Assembly: GCF_018398335.1 (NCBI RefSeq) | Contig: NZ_JAHBRX010000001.1 | Coordinates: 3,526,001-3,590,000 of the forward strand | DNA from: Chelatococcus sp. HY11 | Lineage (GTDB): Bacteria; Pseudomonadota; Alphaproteobacteria; Rhizobiales; Beijerinckiaceae | Length of the DNA stretch: 64,000 nt | Reading direction: 5' to 3' | Part shown: piece after piece, positions 1-8,996 of the stretch | Layout of the letters: every line of letters begins with the position of its first letter | How positions within the stretch are numbered: the first letter of the stretch is position 1 | The notes under the pieces: model-generated | The model's database searches: none | The model's input: the letters and a program-made list of their open reading frames with translations, nothing else | What the model was told of the DNA's origin: nothing | Program-made: the position numbers and the translations under genes

Positions 1-23
1 CGGCTCATAATTTGCGACTTGAA

Positions 24-66
24 ATGCGGCGGGAGCCTCCAAGAGGTTTCCCGCCGTTATTGTTTT
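24..66 (+). terminator. Rho-independent terminator of a gene left of the window
   Basis: A perfect 8-bp stem (CGGCGGGA at 27-34, TCCCGCCG at 49-56) has a smaller CCTC/GAGG stem in its loop and is followed by TTATTGTTTT. It probably ends a gene lying left of position 1. Confidence 0.65.
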
Positions 67-124
67 CGATGAATGTATTTATGTATATTGCAAGTTATTG
101 TGATGTTTGTTTCGCGATCAGGGC

Positions 125-826
125 ATGACGTATACTAAATCAATTTCGGAAATTGGGAGTTTCAGCGTCTATTTGAGCCATATCTATGTTGGTGGAGTGA
201 TCGTGCACTCCAGCTTCAACAGGATGGCAGGTTTTCATAGTGACAAGATGGGCTGTGTGAACAACGCGATCCGTTTCATCATGGAGCGATTGCCCGATCA
301 TCTACCGCGCATTTCACCGCTGAATGTGATGTTGCATCCTCGCATTGCTTGCGAGGCCTGCTGGTGGCCGGAGGGGCCGGGCGGCAAGCGCACCATGTTC
401 GTGGGAGACAAGATCTTTGACGTGAATGACCATTACCCCGGCCAGAGTCCGATCTTCGGGGAAGGTCCCAAAGGCAAGCGCGGTATTCCCGACCAGTTGC
501 GCGATGCTGGTATCATGAACCAGATAACAGGGTTGACGCCGGTGCCGAAACGGAGCGCCTCGGAAGCGATGCGTGGGATCGCGGCTGTCGTCCATGAATT
601 CGGCCATTTCCTGCATGAGGCTAACAGGCCCGCCATGTTCTGGAGCCTGAAGATGATATCAAGCACGGCATGTGTCGCGCCTGACATCGGCATCCAGGTG
701 AGCGGCTATGCAACCATCAACCCGCTGGAGTTCGTCGCCGAGGTCTTCACCGGTCTGGTGTTCGGCCTGCGTTACTCCGAGGCTGTGATCGCGCAGTATC
801 ACGCCTTTGGTGGGGTCGATCTCTAG
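125..826 (+). CDS. HExxH metallopeptidase-like protein (ATLF-like)
   Basis: About 233 aa from ATG 125; a TTG at 107 would add six residues and no clear Shine-Dalgarno separates them. The C-terminal half has a zinc-protease motif, VVHEFGHFLHE, followed about 45 residues later by NPLEFVAEVF, whose Glu would be the third zinc ligand. This HExxH plus E-F-x-A-E layout is that of the anthrax-lethal-factor-like (ATLF) and related gluzincin families. The N-terminal half is not recognised. No signal peptide or membrane segment is visible, so a cytoplasmic role or non-classical export is open. It stands alone in front of leuB and its substrate is unknown. Confidence 0.55.
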   Translation: MTYTKSISEIGSFSVYLSHIYVGGVIVHSSFNRMAGFHSDKMGCVNNAIRFIMERLPDHLPRISPLNVMLHPRIACEACWWPEGPGGKRTMFVGDKIFDVNDHYPGQSPIFGEGPKGKRGIPDQLRDAGIMNQITGLTPVPKRSASEAMRGIAAVVHEFGHFLHEANRPAMFWSLKMISSTACVAPDIGIQVSGYATINPLEFVAEVFTGLVFGLRYSEAVIAQYHAFGGVDL

Positions 827-944
827 AGGAGTTTACCCTCGGCCCATGTGGTGATCGTTCGCCAAGTCCTAAAGCTTGCCAAGTCCCCGCGGAACGTCTT
901 AAACCTCCGGCACAATCCATCTCGGCGTAGTCTCGCGAGGCATC

Positions 945-2054
945 ATGGCATCCTTCAATCTCCTTCTCCTCCCCGGTGACGGGATCGGCCCCGAAGTCAT
1001 GAGCGAAGTGGAAAAGCTCGTTCGCTGGTTCGACAAGGAAAGCGGCAACCGTTTCGAGACGGAGCGTCAGCTCGTAGGCGGTTCCGCCTATGACGCGCAT
1101 GGCGTTGCCATCACCGACGAGGCGATGGGGCTAGCCATGGCGTCGGACGCCGTGCTGTTCGGTGCGGTCGGCGGACCAAAGTGGGACAAGGTCCCCTATG
1201 AGCACCGTCCCGAGGCAGGCCTGCTGCGCCTGCGGAAGGATCTTGGGCTTTTCGCCAACCTGCGCCCCGCCATCTGTTACCCGGCGCTGGCCGACGCGTC
1301 GTCCCTGAAGCGTGAGCTGGTCGAAGGGCTCGACATCCTCATCGTGCGCGAGTTGACGGGCGGCGTGTATTTCGGCGAGCCGAAGGAGATCGTGACGCTG
1401 GAGAACGGCGAGAAGCGCGCCGTGGATACCCAGCTCTACACGACCCACGAAATCGATCGCATCGCCCGCATCGCTTTTGATCTCGCCGGCAAGCGCCGCA
1501 GCAAGGTGGCCTCCGCTGAGAAGCGCAATGTCATGAAGTCCGGGGTGCTGTGGAACGAGGTCGTCACCCGCGTGCATGGCGACTATCCCGGTATCGCGCT
1601 GGAGCATGTGCTCGCCGATAACTGCGCCATGCAGCTGGTGCGTAATCCCAAGCAGTATGACGTCATCGTCACCGACAACCTCTTCGGCGACATCCTCTCG
1701 GACGTGGCGGCGATGCTGACGGGCTCGCTCGGCATGCTGCCATCGGCGGCGCTCGGCGCGGTCGACCCCGTGACGGGTAAGCGCCGGGCCATGTATGAGC
1801 CGGTGCACGGCTCAGCCCCCGATATCGCCGGCCAGAGCCTTGCCAATCCGATCGCCATGATCGGCTCTTTCGCCATGGCATTGCGGTATTCCTGCAACCT
1901 CGTCGAGGAAGCCGATCTCCTTGAGAAGGCGGTTGCCAACGTGCTGGACAGTGGCCTGCGCACGCGCGATATCGCCGCGCGGGGCTCCAACGCGACCAGC
2001 ACCGGCGAAATGGGCGATGCTGTCCTGGCCGAGCTGCAAAACCTCGCGCGCTGA
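945..2054 (+). CDS. leuB: 3-isopropylmalate dehydrogenase
   Basis: 369 aa, full length for LeuB. It oxidises and decarboxylates (2R,3S)-3-isopropylmalate to 2-oxoisocaproate with NAD+ in leucine biosynthesis in the cytoplasm. Visible family blocks are [11 protein letters not shown] at the N-terminus, the substrate-binding [14 protein letters not shown], the metal-binding [12 protein letters not shown] and the NAD-binding [12 protein letters not shown]. The ATG at 945 begins [13 protein letters not shown] as in other LeuB proteins. It is monocistronic here and ends at a terminator. Confidence 0.97.
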   Translation: MASFNLLLLPGDGIGPEVMSEVEKLVRWFDKESGNRFETERQLVGGSAYDAHGVAITDEAMGLAMASDAVLFGAVGGPKWDKVPYEHRPEAGLLRLRKDLGLFANLRPAICYPALADASSLKRELVEGLDILIVRELTGGVYFGEPKEIVTLENGEKRAVDTQLYTTHEIDRIARIAFDLAGKRRSKVASAEKRNVMKSGVLWNEVVTRVHGDYPGIALEHVLADNCAMQLVRNPKQYDVIVTDNLFGDILSDVAAMLTGSLGMLPSAALGAVDPVTGKRRAMYEPVHGSAPDIAGQSLANPIAMIGSFAMALRYSCNLVEEADLLEKAVANVLDSGLRTRDIAARGSNATSTGEMGDAVLAELQNLAR

Positions 2055-2081
2055 ACGCGCCCGCGAGACTGTTGGGTATTT

Positions 2082-2112
2082 GGGGAGTGCCCGAGGCGCT
2101 CCTTATTTTTTC
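2082..2112 (+). terminator. Terminator of leuB
   Basis: Stem GGAGTGC (2084-2090) pairs with GCGCTCC (2096-2102) with one G-U pair, followed by TTATTTTTT. The T-tract overlaps the 3' end of the convergent LemA-like gene. Confidence 0.6.
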
Positions 2113-2687
2113 CTGAAGTCGAAGCTCGCCACCATCAGCGACGCGTCTGGATGAAAATAAGAGACCGTCCAGCGGTTCGGCAGCGTTTCGAGTTCCTCAT
2201 TGTACGCCTTGGCGCCCGCGACATAATCGCTGCGCGCCACGACCATCCGCTGTTCGTGCTCGGCCAGCTGCGCGAGGAGCGCCTTGACCTTGGGGTCAGC
2301 CGCGTCCGTCGGATGGGCGTTGACGAGATCCAGCACTTCACCCAAGGCGTCCGAGAGGACATCCTGCGTCGCCATGAAGGCGCGCAGCTTGTCGGGCGAA
2401 TACGGCGTGCTGGGGTCCGACGGCAGCGCCTCGACATCCTCGGTGGCGGTGACAATGCGTTCGCGTAGCTTGTCGTTGGCCTCGACGCGGATGGCGAGCG
2501 AAACCATCGCCGGTGCGACCGCTGTGCGTGCCCTGAATTCCTTCTCGACATTGCCCCAGGCCGCGACGGCATTCTTCGCCCGTATGGGGATCTCCGCGGC
2601 GCTGTTTCTGGCGAACACAACGGTTGCTGCCCCAAAACACACTGCCGTCACGACAGCGACAACGCCGATGAGCGTCCGTGACCCCAT
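2103..2687 (-). CDS. LemA-like membrane-anchored protein
   Basis: 194 aa from ATG 2687; the open frame extends upstream but would run into the neighbouring gene. An N-terminal hydrophobic segment (about residues 5-25) suggests a single membrane anchor or uncleaved signal. The rest is helical and charged. The end (DYVAGAKAYNEELETLPNRW) resembles the conserved tail of LemA-family proteins, where an AYN motif precedes a short hydrophobic end. LemA proteins have no settled biochemical role. The gene follows a small membrane-protein gene and rlmN on the same strand. Assignment to LemA is by eye and the overall similarity is modest. Confidence 0.5.
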   Translation of the reverse strand: MGSRTLIGVVAVVTAVCFGAATVVFARNSAAEIPIRAKNAVAAWGNVEKEFRARTAVAPAMVSLAIRVEANDKLRERIVTATEDVEALPSDPSTPYSPDKLRAFMATQDVLSDALGEVLDLVNAHPTDAADPKVKALLAQLAEHEQRMVVARSDYVAGAKAYNEELETLPNRWTVSYFHPDASLMVASFDFRKK

Positions 2688-2766
2688 GGTCAGATTTCCC
2701 CGATCGTCAGATGTGTAGATGAAGTGGTTGTGGGACGAAGTGCCCGTAGGCACAGCTGGACCGGCA

Positions 2767-3222
2767 TCATGGCCGGCGACCCGCGGTACGACCGGCGATC
2801 GCCCAATGGACCAGGCCGGCAAGCGCGCCCGTGAGGAACAGTACGAGGGTGACGTCGGCCTCGCCCTGCGTGCCATCCGCCGAACCCCGCGCGATCCAGG
2901 GAAGGGCCGCTGTAAGGAGCGCGGTCGCGGCGGAATACCAGACGAAGGAGCGCCATCCCGCGAATTCGCCGACGAGGGCGATGATGGCGGGCGGCAGCGC
3001 CACGAAACCGACGGTCAGCATCCAGAGCGCCAGAAGCGATCCGGGATCGCCGGTCGTTGTCAGGGCATCGAAAAAGGTAAGGAGACCCGCGAGGCTGAGC
3101 CCGGCGAAGAGCTGGGCGAGCGCGGGCTGGAAGGTCGCCGCCAGCATCAGGAAGATGAGGCCCGCCGTGACCGCGCAGCCGATGCCGAGCGGCACAAGGA
3201 TAAAGCGCGCGAGAAGGCGCAT
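2767..3222 (-). CDS. Small integral membrane protein, unknown function
   Basis: 151 aa with four or five hydrophobic segments (roughly residues 5-28, 34-52, 61-85, 89-108 and 122-142), so an inner-membrane protein. No catalytic motif is visible. It begins three bases after the rlmN stop, so it is very probably co-transcribed with rlmN and perhaps with the LemA-like gene further on. No function can be given from sequence. Confidence 0.7.
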   Translation of the reverse strand: MRLLARFILVPLGIGCAVTAGLIFLMLAATFQPALAQLFAGLSLAGLLTFFDALTTTGDPGSLLALWMLTVGFVALPPAIIALVGEFAGWRSFVWYSAATALLTAALPWIARGSADGTQGEADVTLVLFLTGALAGLVHWAIAGRTAGRRP

Positions 3223-3225
3223 CCG

Positions 3226-4524
3226 TCAGTCTCCGGCGGTGAACAGGCCTTCGGCGCCGATGCCGCTCTCCGCCATCAGGCGCGCCCGCGCCCGGAGCTT
3301 TTCCGTCTCGCTCTTCAGCTGGCCGCAGGCGGCCAGGATATCGCGGCCGCGCGGAGTGCGCACCGGGCTCGCGTAACCCGCCCGGAACACGATGTCCGAG
3401 AAGGTCTCGATCGTGTCCCAGTCCGAGCATTCATATTGCGTTCCGGGCCAGGGATTGAACGGGATGAGGTTGATCTTGGCCGGAATGCCCTTGAGCAGGC
3501 GCACGAGCTCACGCGCGTCGGCCTTGCTGTCGTTGATGCCCTTCAGCATCACGTATTCGAACGTGATGCGGCGTGCATTCGATACGCCGGGATAGTTGCG
3601 GCAGGCATCCAGAAGCTCGGCGATCGGATACTTCTTGTTCAACGGAACGAGGGTGTTGCGCAGGTCGTCCCGCACGGCATGCAGGGAGATGGCGAGCATC
3701 GAGCCGATTTCCTCGCCGGCGCGCGGGATCATCGGGACGACGCCGGATGTCGAGAGGGTGATGCGGCGCTTGCCGAGGGACAGGCCATCGCCATCGGCGA
3801 CCACGCCCATGGCGTCACGGACATTGTCGAAATTGTAAAGCGGCTCGCCCATGCCCATGAGGACGATGTTGGTGACGAAGCGGTTGCCATCGCCCGGCAG
3901 GAGGCCCTTTTCGCGCGCGCCGGGCGGTGGGGACTGGCCGGGCCAGTCGCCCAGCCGGTCACGGGCGACGACGAGCTGCGCGACGATCTCGGCGGCGGTG
4001 AGGTTGCGCACCAGCTTCTGCGTTCCTGTGTGGCAGAACGAGCAGTTCAGGGTGCAGCCCACCTGACTCGAAATGCAGAGCGTCGCACGGTCGGCTTCCG
4101 GAATGTAGACGCACTCGATCTCCGGGCCGACACCTTTGACCTTCTCGTGCGCCGCGACGGGCGCCATGCGCATCAGCCATTTGCGCGTGCCGTCGCGCGA
4201 CACCTGCTCGGTCACGACTTCGGGACGGGCGAGCGTGAAGGCATCGCCCAGCCGCGCGCGCAGCTCCTTGCCGATCGTCGTCATGGACGTGAAATCGGTG
4301 GCGCCGCGCTGGTAGATCCAACTCCAGAGCTGGGCGGTGCGCATCTTGAGGTCGCGATCGGGCACGCCGATCGACGACAGGGCTGTCCGCAATTCCTCAC
4401 GTGTCGCGCCAAGGAGTGAGGGCGCACGCTCATCAACGGGCTGGGCGGCGCCGACAGGGGCATGCGCAACGGCCGCCATGGGGGCGCTGCTGCGTCTGGC
4501 AAAGTCGAGCGAAACCTCGGCCAT
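3226..4524 (-). CDS. rlmN: Dual-specificity 23S rRNA/tRNA adenine-C2 methyltransferase
   Basis: 432 aa radical-SAM enzyme. RlmN methylates C2 of A2503 in 23S rRNA and A37 in some tRNAs. The radical-SAM CxxxCxxC motif is seen as [11 protein letters not shown] near residue 160, after the family block CISSQVG. Further blocks are [17 protein letters not shown] and [15 protein letters not shown], and [15 protein letters not shown] lies in the C-terminal half. The protein is somewhat longer than E. coli RlmN because of an N-terminal extension common in alphaproteobacteria. It is first in a run with the downstream membrane-protein gene. Confidence 0.96.
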   Translation of the reverse strand: MAEVSLDFARRSSAPMAAVAHAPVGAAQPVDERAPSLLGATREELRTALSSIGVPDRDLKMRTAQLWSWIYQRGATDFTSMTTIGKELRARLGDAFTLARPEVVTEQVSRDGTRKWLMRMAPVAAHEKVKGVGPEIECVYIPEADRATLCISSQVGCTLNCSFCHTGTQKLVRNLTAAEIVAQLVVARDRLGDWPGQSPPPGAREKGLLPGDGNRFVTNIVLMGMGEPLYNFDNVRDAMGVVADGDGLSLGKRRITLSTSGVVPMIPRAGEEIGSMLAISLHAVRDDLRNTLVPLNKKYPIAELLDACRNYPGVSNARRITFEYVMLKGINDSKADARELVRLLKGIPAKINLIPFNPWPGTQYECSDWDTIETFSDIVFRAGYASPVRTPRGRDILAACGQLKSETEKLRARARLMAESGIGAEGLFTAGD

Positions 4525-4713
4525 TGGTGATCATCTCATATAACGATGCACGGAACCGGGACGGAAGCGCGTCATGGAACAGTGCATGAGGGTTGTGGTC
4601 CATCCGGAGCGCCGATGTCGCGGCCGCCCGCAGTGACATGCGCTCCAAGGGATGCGGAATGCGCCGCTATAGCACGGTCATCGCCTCACGGCCATGCCGT
4701 TTCCGCAATTCCG

Positions 4714-4977
4714 CTATCCGTCGAGCCTCTCATATACCAGCACGCCGGAGCGTGGATCGACGGCAAAATCCATCACGCGGCCGTTCTTCATGCCTTCGCC
4801 TTCCCAGCGGCCGTCATCCGCCTCGAGGGCATGTATGGCGCTGTAGCCGCTTTCCTTCAATTTCGCGATGACTTGCTCCATCGGAAGCCAATCAGGACCA
4901 GGGACGTCCGCGAGTGCGTGGCTTGCGAAGGCTGCAGTCAGGGTGACGGTACAGAGCACGGCTTTCAAACGCGACAA
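4714..4977 (-). CDS. Small exported PepSY-like protein
   Basis: 87 aa if started at TTG 4977, which has an AAGGAGAG Shine-Dalgarno just upstream; a longer frame to 5085 lacks such a site and would place about 36 residues before the signal peptide. Residues 1-23 form a signal peptide ending SHALA. The mature part (PMEQVIAKLKESGYSAIHALEADDG, then a basic/acidic strand and VDPRSGVLVYERLDG) has the layout of a single PepSY-type domain, usually a periplasmic inhibitory or regulatory module. It lies downstream of the ialB-like gene on the same strand. Confidence 0.7.
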   Translation of the reverse strand: MSRLKAVLCTVTLTAAFASHALADVPGPDWLPMEQVIAKLKESGYSAIHALEADDGRWEGEGMKNGRVMDFAVDPRSGVLVYERLDG

Positions 4978-5002
4978 AGGTCTCTCCTTTTCTGTCGATA
5001 CA

Positions 5003-5030
5003 CATGCAAACGGCGCCACGCGGGCGCCGT
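5003..5030 (-). terminator. Possible terminator after the IalB-like gene
   Basis: Perfect 8-bp stem ACGGCGCC (5010-5017) / GGCGCCGT (5023-5030). Read on the minus strand it is followed by TTGCATGTGT, a weak T-tract, so termination may be partial. Confidence 0.35.
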
Positions 5031-5072
5031 CATTAGAGATGGAAATCGATAGGGAGGCGAATAAAGGATTCG

Positions 5073-5627
5073 CTACTTCTTGCATTCCGCGGCGGCTCGT
5101 TCCAGCGCCTGAGTGAAGCCGGCCAATGAATATTCATCCGTGAGGTTGCTGCCGCGCCGCGACTGCGACTTCACGATGAGCTTCGCGCCAGCGCGAAAGG
5201 CGGCGAGCACACGCGCTTCCTCAGCGGGGTTCTTGACCCAGGCGTTGGTATCTTTCGTCACGAGCGCAAATTTCGCATCGCCTACCGTTGCCGTGGCCTC
5301 CGCGCCTTCCTTCGTCGGGAAGCCCATCACGATGCTGATCTCGTTTCGGACGTTCTCAGCCGGTCGCGTGGAGATGAAGAGATAGGCGGGATCGCGGTTC
5401 AGTCCCTGAGGCAAACGGGTCTTGGGCTGCGACAGCGCATAGCAGACCTTGTTGCGTCCCTGACCCGAGGCATAGGCGCCCCAGTCACCCGAGGAGGCGA
5501 GAAGAACCGCCTGACCTTGGCCGGCGCCTTGCGCCGTCGCGCTGGTCGCTGTTGCCCCGTAACCGCACGCGAGCAGCGCGACCATGAAGAAGCCCCGTAG
5601 GGGCTGGAAGGAGAGATGCCGAATCAT
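5073..5627 (-). CDS. Invasion-associated locus B (IalB) family protein
   Basis: 184 aa with an N-terminal signal peptide (MIRHLSFQPLRGFFMVALLA then a small-residue cleavage region near residues 30-33). The mature part carries the IalB family pattern: GDWGAYASGQGRNKVCYALSQP, then RDPAYLFISTRPAENVRNEISIVMGFP and the C-terminal TDEYSLAGFTQALERAAAEC. IalB was named in Bartonella for erythrocyte invasion, but the family is widespread in free-living Hyphomicrobiales, where it is a periplasmic protein of unclear role. Nothing here implies pathogenicity. Confidence 0.85.
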   Translation of the reverse strand: MIRHLSFQPLRGFFMVALLACGYGATATSATAQGAGQGQAVLLASSGDWGAYASGQGRNKVCYALSQPKTRLPQGLNRDPAYLFISTRPAENVRNEISIVMGFPTKEGAEATATVGDAKFALVTKDTNAWVKNPAEEARVLAAFRAGAKLIVKSQSRRGSNLTDEYSLAGFTQALERAAAECKK

Positions 5628-5768
5628 GAACGCATGTTACTCCCCGCAGCCCGCAGGAAAAGCGGGCGCGTTCCCTTAACCCTGATCTGTACCATGATAT
5701 AGAAAGTTAGGCATAATTTTCCCTGAACGGGCGATGCGTAACCCGCGAACCTTAATGGCTTTTGCTGC

Positions 5769-6182
5769 TCAGTTGTCCATCTCGGACAAAGTTTCGTGAG
5801 CGCGGCGGCGATGGTCGTCGGTGATTGATGTGGCAACGCCGGTAATCGCGGCCGCGAGAAGCGCCATGTCGTCGCCATAGCCGAGCAGCGGGATGATGTC
5901 GGGAACCGCGTCGAAGGGCAGGATGAAATAGGCGAGCGCGCCGTAGAGCACCAGCTTCACGCTCCGTGGCGTCTTGGGATCGAGCGCACAGTAATAGGCG
6001 GCGACAAGATCGCTCGCGAATGGCACGTTGCGCGCCACGCGTTTCAGGGCCGGCCAGAAGCCACGCTTCACGCGCACCTCGGCGTCCCCGTCCTCCACCT
6101 TGGCCCGACGCCGGATTTCGGCCATTTCCTCCGGGGTGAGCCGCTTCTCAAAACGGGAACCAGCGAAATCGCCAGTAGCCAT
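5769..6182 (-). CDS. YkvA family protein (DUF1232)
   Basis: 137 aa from ATG 6182, which has AGGAAGG about 12 bases upstream; an ATG at 6194 abuts that Shine-Dalgarno and is less likely. The C-terminal 70 residues hold the DUF1232 core: TPRSVKLVLYGALAYFILPFDAVPDIIPLLGYGDD, a membrane-associated helix with the characteristic LPFDAVPDIIPLLGYGDD turn, then a second hydrophobic helix. Function of YkvA-like proteins is unknown. Confidence 0.85.
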   Translation of the reverse strand: MATGDFAGSRFEKRLTPEEMAEIRRRAKVEDGDAEVRVKRGFWPALKRVARNVPFASDLVAAYYCALDPKTPRSVKLVLYGALAYFILPFDAVPDIIPLLGYGDDMALLAAAITGVATSITDDHRRRAHETLSEMDN

Positions 6183-6347
6183 TGCCTCATGCATCCTTCC
6201 TGGTGGCGGGCCCTGGCCCGCGCTCACAACGCCCTGAGAGATGGGATCGGAGGGGCGCGGGTGCAAGCCTCGCCAAGAGCAGCGAACGAGAGCAGCGAAC
6301 GAGAGCGGCCTGGCAAAGGGGCTGGCCGAGAGGCGCGAAGGGCTTCG

Positions 6348-6902
6348 CTAAGCAGGGGATGCTCGGAGCAGCGGGTAGACCGCCTCGGTGATATAGGGGC
6401 CGCCCCCGACGGAAGCGCGCGCCGACATGAGCACGAAATGATCGACAGGGAAGGTGATGGACCGGGGTGCGCTGCGGGTCGAGAGATAATCCGCCACATC
6501 GAGCGGCGAAGCGTCGCGCAGCCGCGCCAAAGTCACGTGGGGGGTGAATTTTCGCGTTTCGGGATCGAGGCCGGCGCGCCGGCAGCGCCTTTCAAGGTCT
6601 GCCTGCAGTTCCATCAGGGGGGCGGCCGGCGCGGCGCGCGCGATGATGGCGCGGGGCCGGGCGCCGCCAAAGCTGTCGAGGCCCTCGATGGTGACATCGA
6701 ACGGGCGGCGGTGGATTTCCGCCAATGTCTCGTCGATGTCGCGCGCCATCGCATCGTCGATATCGCCGATGAAGCGCAAGGTGAGGTGGTAGTCGTTCGG
6801 TTCCATCCAGCGCGCGCCCGGCAGCCCGCCGCGCAGAAGTGACAGCGCGCCGGCGACATCCTCCGGGATGGAGAGGGCGGAAAACAAGCGCGGCATGGTC
6901 AT
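6348..6902 (-). CDS. thpR: RNA 2',3'-cyclic phosphodiesterase (LigT/2H family)
   Basis: 184 aa 2H phosphoesterase with both HxT catalytic motifs: YHLTLRFIGD near residue 39 and FTPHVTLARL near residue 124. Family members open 2',3'-cyclic phosphates on RNA ends and were first noticed as 2'-5' RNA ligases. The N-terminus MPRLFSALSIPEDV is typical. A possible earlier MT pair makes the exact start uncertain by two residues. No operon partner is obvious; the aldo/keto reductase upstream lies 70 bases away. Confidence 0.93.
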   Translation of the reverse strand: MTMPRLFSALSIPEDVAGALSLLRGGLPGARWMEPNDYHLTLRFIGDIDDAMARDIDETLAEIHRRPFDVTIEGLDSFGGARPRAIIARAAPAAPLMELQADLERRCRRAGLDPETRKFTPHVTLARLRDASPLDVADYLSTRSAPRSITFPVDHFVLMSARASVGGGPYITEAVYPLLRASPA

Positions 6903-6975
6903 CTCCTCAAATCTACAGCTGCCGGCAGAACGCCTCCCGGCGCTCTGCTGCCCGTGGACATGAACCCTGATGCCG

Positions 6976-8022
6976 CTAGGGGCAGGGGTTCTGATGCAGC
7001 AGATGGATATCGTTGATCTGCTGTTCGATTTCCTCCGTGAGCGCGAGGTCGATGGCGTCGATATTGGTCTTCAGTTGGTCGAGGTTGCTGGCGCCGACAA
7101 TGGCGGCGGTCACGAAAGGCCGCGACAGCACGAAGGCGAGCGCCATTTGCGCGGGATCGAGGCCGGTTGTGGCGGCGAGGGCGAGATAGGCATCAAAGGC
7201 TGGCTGCGCGCCGGGGGTCTCGTAGCGTTGCAGCCGGTTGTAGAGCTGCTTGCGGCTGCCCTTTGGCAATGCGCCGTTCTGATACTTGCCGGTGAGGTAG
7301 CCCTGTCCTAGGGGGGAATAGGCGAGGAGGCCCGTGTTCTCGCGCAGCGCGATCTCGGCGAGGCCGAGCTCGAAGGTGCGATTGACGAGTGAATAGGCAT
7401 TCTGGATCGACTGCACACGTGGCTTGCCAGCCGTCTCGGCTGCGTGGAGGAAGCTCATGGTGCCCCATGGAGTCTCGTTGGAGAGACCAATGAAGCGCAC
7501 CTTGCCGGCTTTGACGATGTCGTCGAGGGCGTCGAGAATCTCAGGGATCGGGTTTTCCGGACCCTCGACGGCCTTGAAGATGGTGGCGTTGGAGCCGAAA
7601 CGGCTGACGGCGCGATCCGGCCAGTGCAGCTGGTAGAGGTCAATGTAGTCCGTCTTCAGGCGTTTGAGGCTCTTGTCGACCGCCTCGTGGATCTGGGCGC
7701 GGTTGAGCTCACCGGGCAGGCCGCCTTCCCGAAACCAGGTGTTGGGCGTACGCCCGACAATCTTGGTGGCGAGGACGATCTTGTCGCGCTGGCCGCGCTC
7801 CATCAACCAGTCCCCGACGATGCGCTCGGTGGAGCCTTGCGTCTCCGGCTTCGGCGGCACCGAATAAAGCTCGGCGGTATCGAAGAAATTGATGCCGCGC
7901 TCGACGGCATGATCCATCTGGGCGAAGCCTTCGGCCTTCGTGTTCTGATCACCGAAGGTCATCGTGCCGAGGCAGATGCGGCTGACGTCGAGGCCGGTGC
8001 GGCCGAGTTTTGTGTAGCGCAT
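6976..8022 (-). CDS. Aldo/keto reductase, Tas-like
   Basis: 348 aa NADP-dependent aldo/keto reductase. The catalytic tetrad region is present: FFDTAELY (Asp, Tyr), a Lys in LATKIVGR and His in YQLHWPD. GLSNETPWG and a C-terminal NADP-binding AIVGASNLDQLKTNIDA are also seen. The inserted VPPKPETQGSTERIVGDWL and the C-terminal INDIHLLHQNPCP match the Tas subgroup rather than the shorter prostaglandin-type reductases. The physiological substrate is unknown. Confidence 0.92.
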   Translation of the reverse strand: MRYTKLGRTGLDVSRICLGTMTFGDQNTKAEGFAQMDHAVERGINFFDTAELYSVPPKPETQGSTERIVGDWLMERGQRDKIVLATKIVGRTPNTWFREGGLPGELNRAQIHEAVDKSLKRLKTDYIDLYQLHWPDRAVSRFGSNATIFKAVEGPENPIPEILDALDDIVKAGKVRFIGLSNETPWGTMSFLHAAETAGKPRVQSIQNAYSLVNRTFELGLAEIALRENTGLLAYSPLGQGYLTGKYQNGALPKGSRKQLYNRLQRYETPGAQPAFDAYLALAATTGLDPAQMALAFVLSRPFVTAAIVGASNLDQLKTNIDAIDLALTEEIEQQINDIHLLHQNPCP

Positions 8023-8082
8023 GGAGGGACAGTGTCCGCGTGTCGTGGGTCTTGGTGTGGAAGGACCGAGGGCTTGCCGCCG

Positions 8083-8766
8083 TCAGCTTTTGGGGAGAGA
8101 GGCGATGAACTGTTCGACCGTCGGCAGTATCGCGGCTGCGATGCGCCGCACGCCTTCGGCCGTCGGATGGAGCCCATCAGGAAGGTTGAGCGAACTGTTG
8201 CCGGCAACGCCGTCGAGAAAAAACGGATAAAGTGTCACGCCATGCGTCTTGGCAAGCTCCGGATAGATGGCGTTGAAGCGCTGGACGTAGTCGGCGCCAA
8301 GATTGGGAGCAGCCTGCATGCCGGCCAGCAAGACGGGAATATTGCGCTCCTTCAGCCGCTTAATGATGCTGTCGAGCGTGGCTTTCGTCACCGCGGGATC
8401 GACGCCGCGCAGCATATCATTGGCGCCAAGTTCCAGGATCACGCCTTGTGTGTCTTCGGGGATCGACCAGTCGAGCCGGGCAAGGCCGGCCGACGCGGTA
8501 TCGCCTGAGACGCCGGCATTGACCAGTTCCACCTTGATGCCTTTTTCCGCCAGCATCGCCTGCAAAACGTTTGGAAAGGCCTGGCTGGCCGACAAGCCGT
8601 AACCCGCGACGAGGCTGTCTCCGAAAACCACGATCTTCGGCGTTTCAGCGGCGCGGGCGGGGAGAAGCATCAGGGGCACCGACAGCGTGAGCGCGAGGGA
8701 CAGGGTCATCAGGTGCGTTGTCACACCGCGAAAGTGGAAAGCAAGGTGAGACAAACATTGGATCAC
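8083..8766 (-). CDS. tesA: Arylesterase / GDSL lysophospholipase, TesA type
   Basis: 227 aa from GTG 8766, chosen because GGGAGAGA lies eight bases upstream; an ATG at 8709 is the alternative. A signal peptide with a hydrophobic core (MTLSLALTLSVPLMLLPARA) predicts a periplasmic enzyme. SGNH hydrolase blocks are clear: GDSLVAGYG (nucleophile Ser), GVSGDTASAG, LGANDMLRG (Asn) and the C-terminal DGLHPTAEG (Asp, His). TesA hydrolyses acyl-CoA, lysophospholipid and aryl esters in vitro. It is divergent from the ybbA/ybbP-like ABC genes, the same association as in E. coli. Confidence 0.92.
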   Translation of the reverse strand: MIQCLSHLAFHFRGVTTHLMTLSLALTLSVPLMLLPARAAETPKIVVFGDSLVAGYGLSASQAFPNVLQAMLAEKGIKVELVNAGVSGDTASAGLARLDWSIPEDTQGVILELGANDMLRGVDPAVTKATLDSIIKRLKERNIPVLLAGMQAAPNLGADYVQRFNAIYPELAKTHGVTLYPFFLDGVAGNSSLNLPDGLHPTAEGVRRIAAAILPTVEQFIASLPKS

Positions 8767-8996
8767 GGCGCGATCTCTCCCATATGACGTTGGCTGTCCG
8801 GATGGCGGCGGGTTGTTCGGAGGTATCGATCCTGCGCATCCTGTGCCCACCGCGCCTGTTTCACAGGAGTGGCTCGCGATGGCGAGCCAATGGCGGGCCA
8901 CACCAGATCGATGGATTGTGATGATGGCCACATGGGCCTTTGCTGTAAGGCGGACAAAGGTAGCGTGACCGGATGGGCAGAAGCGGAGCAAAGGGT

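Noticed and set aside
2719-4419. 566-codon open frame on the plus strand
   Set aside because: It lies opposite rlmN and the membrane-protein gene; its composition (Arg/Gly/Ala-rich, no motif) is that of a GC-rich antisense shadow.
6278-6303. 13-bp tandem duplication AGCAGCGAACGAG
   Set aside because: Only two units in a short intergenic region; no sign of function.
7444-8508. 354-codon plus-strand frame
   Set aside because: Antisense of the aldo/keto reductase and tesA genes.
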